Shown here: positions 22,127 to 25,068 of the stretch, one piece after another
How positions within the stretch are numbered: the first letter of the stretch is position 1
Layout: each line of letters starts with the position of its first letter
DNA from: Neelides folsomi
Taxonomy: Eukaryota; Arthropoda; Collembola; Neelipleona; Neelidae
Assembly (NCBI GenBank): GCA_034687125.1
Contig: JAQGBZ010000627.1
Span: 1-25,068, forward strand
Reading direction: 5' to 3'
Length of the DNA stretch: 25,068 nt
The notes under the pieces: model-generated
What the model was told of the DNA's origin: nothing
Database searches by the model: none
Seen by the model: only the letters and a program-made list of their open reading frames with translations
Program-made: the position numbers and the translations under genes

Positions 22127-22678
22127 GGGTAAGATTTCCCTATCCAGTATAAATAAGCCTTCATGGACAATCATGGAACTAAACAAGGGCTGAATTTTCA
22201 TTTCCTGGTTAGGGGTTTTCCCCAAATTTCGGCCATTGCCGTAACGGCAAATGCCGTAACTGCAACTGCAGTCAGCCATAACGATACTTATAAGGTAGGT
22301 TAGGTTAGGTTTGATGAAAAATTTATAATTGTTTAACTAACATAGCCTATCCTAATATAAATAAATAGCCTTAAATATTCGTAAAAAATGAAAAAGTACA
22401 ACGGAATTTGAAGGAATTGGGCAATTGCATGAATTGTTGCAATTGCGTGGCGGCAGTTGCAGTAATGGCGGCTGAATGTTGGCGTCACCGCAATTGTCTG
22501 CCTCCGTTAGAGAGTCACCCGCTGAAATTATTATATGCATGAATAAGCAATTCCCGTATACGGCAAATGCCTTTGCCACGAATCTCGTACTGGATAAGAA
22601 ATGTTTTTTCCCAACATGGAACTTTTTTGCATGGTGCTCCATGGAGCCTCAATTTTACAGAATAGGGAAATCTTAGTC
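22127..22678. mobile_element. 552-bp non-autonomous terminal-inverted-repeat element (MITE)
   Basis: TAAGATTTCCCTAT (22130-22143) is the exact reverse complement of 22662-22675. The similarity continues inward, imperfectly, to roughly 50 bases, including CATGGA...CATG on both arms. Outside both ends lies the direct repeat ATTTTAAT(G), at 22119-22127 and 22679-22687, the mark of a target-site duplication of 8 or 9 bp. The interior has no transposase; open frames at 22352-22642 (minus) and 22476-22676 (plus) are not protein-like. GC-rich self-complementary segments (GCCGTAACGGCAAATGCCGT near 22239, and related sequence in inverse orientation near 22440-22580) give it further foldback capacity. 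Superfamily is open: 8 bp suits hAT or P, 9 bp suits Mutator-like or Merlin. Confidence 0.75.
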
Positions 22679-22686
22679 ATTTTAAT
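22679..22686. repeat. Right target-site duplication of the 552-bp element
   Basis: ATTTTAAT directly follows the right inverted repeat and matches the left copy at 22119-22126 exactly. Confidence 0.7.
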
Positions 22687-22872
22687 GAAACCTATAGATA
22701 AGTTTGTTTGTGTTAAATAACCATGTTAATTATTCAATAAGAATGTTTAATAATATTTATGTGATGCTTGTTGTTCGGCTCTACGTGTAGTATTTAATTA
22801 AATTGGCTAAATTGAAGGTTACGGGATATTCTCAATTAATGGAGACTTAAAAAAATTTTTTAGTAAATTAAT
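22687..22872. other. Short intergenic stretch, nothing recognised
   Basis: AT-rich DNA between the 552-bp element and the hairpin at 22873. No feature is visible. Confidence 0.5.
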
Positions 22873-22908
22873 AGCGGATTATGTCATCAATAATTGACAT
22901 AATCCGCT
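22873..22908. repeat. Perfect 14-bp hairpin with 8-base loop
   Basis: AGCGGATTATGTCA (22873-22886) pairs without mismatch with TGACATAATCCGCT (22895-22908) around the loop TCAATAAT. The stem is GC-richer than its surroundings and is followed by GTCCGCCGGC. It may be the remnant of a small foldback element or a structured RNA. It is not a histone-type stem-loop, since stem and loop do not match that family. Confidence 0.7.
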
Positions 22909-23299
22909 GTCCGCCGGCTAATTTTTAACTTAGTAATTATAAAAAACATCGCAAGTTTTATAAAAATAATAAAATATATTAGAGAACGAATCATGAACAG
23001 GAAAAATTTTTTTAATCGTTCAATCAATATAAAAATATTAAGCAAATCATCGATTATTATATAACATTTTAACAATAAATAAATTCTTTATATAACATTC
23101 GTCTTTACAATAAAATAAATGATAACATAAATGATAGTTTTAAAAGATTAAATGTTATAAGAATTTGAGCATTTTGTTAGGTGTCTTCTATCACGGTCCA
23201 AAAGTCATCTGAAAATAATTAATAAAGTTATTGTACTTAATAAAAAAAATGTTGGTTGAACTTGGTTTATTTATAATAAATTAGAATATACCCCGAGTC
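22909..23299. other. AT-rich sequence 3' of the transposase relic
   Basis: Mostly AT-rich DNA. On the minus strand a TTTTCAG acceptor-like site at 23219-23225 is followed by the short frame DFWTVIEDT ending at a TAA (23179-23177). This may be a last exon or tail of the transposase relic upstream of it, but the link is weak. Confidence 0.4.
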
Positions 23300-24869
23300 A
23301 CAGTGGTCGTGTTAAGAATGATCATGTCGGCGAGAGTCGTTCTTTTAAGTTAGAAGAGACCGGGATTCTTTTTATATTGACCAAAATATATTACAAATGC
23401 AGTAATTTGAGCATGACAATCAATGGTACGATTTCCGATTTGGCAAGAACAGTAATGATGAGCAATTGCTTGATATTCGGTTTTTTTGTTATTAATTTGA
23501 ACGTAAACTTTGCGTGTCTTGGCCCAAAAAAACGGGAGGAAATTGTTGTGAGAAAAAGAAGGGCATTTTGATTGTTCACATAACCATCAAAAGAATCATC
23601 GTCTCCGCGCGTGTGCTCAAGTTAATCTTTTGCAATCCTTGTATGGTAAGTGCCAAGAATGAAATCAATCATGTAATTAGTCGAAAGCTTGGAAAATAAT
23701 AAACAATTAAAATGACATCCAATTGCTACAAATATATTTACAATGTTAAATTTTGTTTTTGAAATAGTGTTTTTAAAATAAATTCAATAAAATTATATAA
23801 ATATTAATTACCGCGATCAACAACTTGTTTGAATCTTTTGAATCCTTCACAAACATTCATTATCTTGTTATATATGCCTGAATCGTTGTTACTCCCGTTG
23901 GTTAACCATACTTAAGCGACATCACAAATATACACGTCTGGTGCAACAATGATAAAAGGTTTCAAAAGTTTCCTTTTCTTTTGCCCAGAATAAGTCTCCC
24001 ATTGAAACTTTTTGATATGTAGGTTCCATCAATTACAAGGGCAACTGCTACTGAAGGAATTTCAAGCAGCATTTTGACAAATTGAAGAGTGTGTTCTTCA
24101 ATAATTTGAAATGTGATGAAATACTAGAAATTGTCTCACAATGCTTCCAGTAAGAACTAATGACTTGAAATTGTGGGGCTTGAGATGAAAATTTGACAAG
24201 AGAGCAAGTAAGTTTTCTGAAAGGTTCAATTTAATTTTCATCATAAACACGGCCAAAGCTTTTCGTGAAGATCAATTAAAATTGGTTCGAATCTTGGGTT
24301 TCACAAATCGTGAATGCAAGTCGTCAAATTGAAATTTGCTCAATCCGACAAGCAATTTGTAATCATCATTATTTAAATTGCTTGACTCGGAAAAGTTGTA
24401 GAAGCAATCTTCTGACCATTTTTGATTTTCAGTAAGTAATAAAAATGTTTCAATTTCCTAAGCTGATAGTTTGATTTTCGTCTTGAATGAAGTAATTCTC
24501 TTTAAAGATTCTCCATTAAAACAATGTTGGTCAATTGTAAGATGCTCCTTGCATGTGCAATTTTTCATTAAGACGTAAATTCTCTTCAAGTTCCAAACTT
24601 GTAGAATGGGTGATTTTGGAACTCTCGAACGTGCATTTCCCAAACAAATAAAGCACTTTGACTCGCACGTAATGCTTGAATTTAGATGAAGATAAATTGT
24701 GGTTGATGGGTTGGATGTTTGTCAATGGATTTACTTCAACTTCGTTTGATTCCGCATCTTGGCTTGGCTCTTTATAATCAGAAAATCCAGTCCCATCAAC
24801 GATTTCGTATAAATCCGCATCACTTTCTACATCACTCAAATCATCTGATAAATATTGAAAAATTCTCAT
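23300..24869 (-). pseudogene. Decayed DDE transposase (HTH_Tnp_4 / DDE_Tnp_4-like, with Cys-rich C-terminal motif)
   Basis: Pieces of one protein appear in order on the minus strand but in several frames with stops. The N-terminus is an acidic region from the ATG at 24869 (SDDLSDVESDADLYE). Next comes a Cys/His motif CTCKEHLTIDQHC (about 24559-24521). A helix-turn-helix region follows with GLSKFQFDDL (about 24347-24318) and ALAVFMMKIKLNLSENLLAL. The nuclease part has LVIDGTYI (first Asp, about 24035-24014), TYSGQKKRKLLKPFIIVAPD (about 23992-23935), NDSG (second Asp, about 23885) and VDRGN (about 23807). At about 23470-23375 lies YCSCQIGNRTIDCHAQI, a Cys-rich motif related to the CCSH-type end of such proteins, whose last His is replaced by Gln. 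Stops after KLSA and NFN and at least two frameshifts make it non-functional. The family is a PIF/Harbinger-related DDE group by motif; the exact family name is uncertain. Confidence 0.8.
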
Positions 24870-24884
24870 TTAACCCTTTGACAT

Positions 24885-25068
24885 GGTCTGGCATACATGT
24901 GTAACCAGTAAAAATGTGTCCAAATTCTGGATTGGCTATACATGTATGTCAGTAAAAAACTTGCCAAAATATGGCCTGGTTACACATATTGACCACTCGA
25001 AATCTGTCCAAAATACGGTATGGAAACACATGTAGTCCACTAAAAATCTTTTCAAAATATGGACTGGC
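24885..25068 (+). repeat. 44-bp satellite, at least 4 copies, continuing past the window
   Basis: Copies start at 24885, 24929, 24973 and 25017, with an 8-base fifth at 25061. Shared landmarks in each unit are GG-x-x-TGG at the start, ACACATG-like sequence around position 10, CAGTAAAAA/CACTAAAAA around 22-30, and TCCAAAATAT at the end. Copies are each exactly 44 bases long although diverged in sequence. The array begins 15 bases upstream of the transposase relic's start codon, so it may be the element's subterminal repeat array. Confidence 0.9.

Noticed and set aside
22352..22642. 96-codon minus-strand frame with Cys and Asn-rich segments
   Set aside because: It lies inside the 552-bp element, and the apparent CNNSCNCPIP segment comes from GC-rich foldback sequence, not from a zinc-binding domain.
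24458..24643. A separate small gene of 61 codons on the minus strand
   Set aside because: It overlaps the end of the acidic transposase N-terminus in another frame and carries the next motif of the same protein. A frameshift in one decayed gene explains both.

Overview
This is a eukaryotic, intron-rich, AT-rich nuclear window. It most likely comes from an arthropod. A parasitic copepod such as a sea louse would fit the AT richness, the transposon load and the short spliced exons, but that taxon is inference. No bacterial signals (operons, Shine-Dalgarno sites, CRISPR) are present. Three protein-coding genes and one tRNA gene are supported. The first is the 5' half of a Trio/Kalirin-family Rho guanine-nucleotide exchange factor on the minus strand: 13 exons from 14982 down to 7708, 658 residues, running off the left edge. 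The second is a complete three-exon LSm5 gene on the plus strand (15852-16342). The third is a complete ten-exon BRD7/BRD9-type bromodomain gene on the plus strand (16790-19897). A tRNA-Glu(CTC) gene sits on the minus strand inside an intron of trio.

Layout: 1-7707 is trio intron sequence with no recognisable exon. 7708-14982 holds the trio exons, with the tRNA at 9932-10003 and an AT-rich minisatellite near 14276-14416. 14983-15851 is a head-to-head intergenic spacer between trio and LSm5; it contains a putative 412-bp non-autonomous transposon (15374-15785) ending 66 bp before the LSm5 start codon. LSm5 and Brd7-9 follow in tandem, 447 bp apart between stop and start. 19898-25068 has no intact gene. 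It holds a GC-richer patch with a TCACGTGA palindrome (about 20561-20760), a 34-bp minisatellite (21644-21762), a 552-bp terminal-inverted-repeat element flanked by an 8-9 bp direct repeat (22127-22678), a perfect 14-bp hairpin (22873-22908), a decayed minus-strand DDE transposase (about 23300-24869) and a 44-bp satellite running off the right edge.

The three protein genes are functionally unrelated housekeeping or developmental genes: Rho-GTPase signalling, RNA decay/splicing and chromatin remodelling. They are linked only by position. The most unusual content is in the mobile and repeat DNA: two previously unlabelled short inverted-repeat elements, one against the LSm5 promoter, and a multi-domain transposase relic whose start codon abuts the 44-bp satellite. 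I did not find a convincing new biological system.
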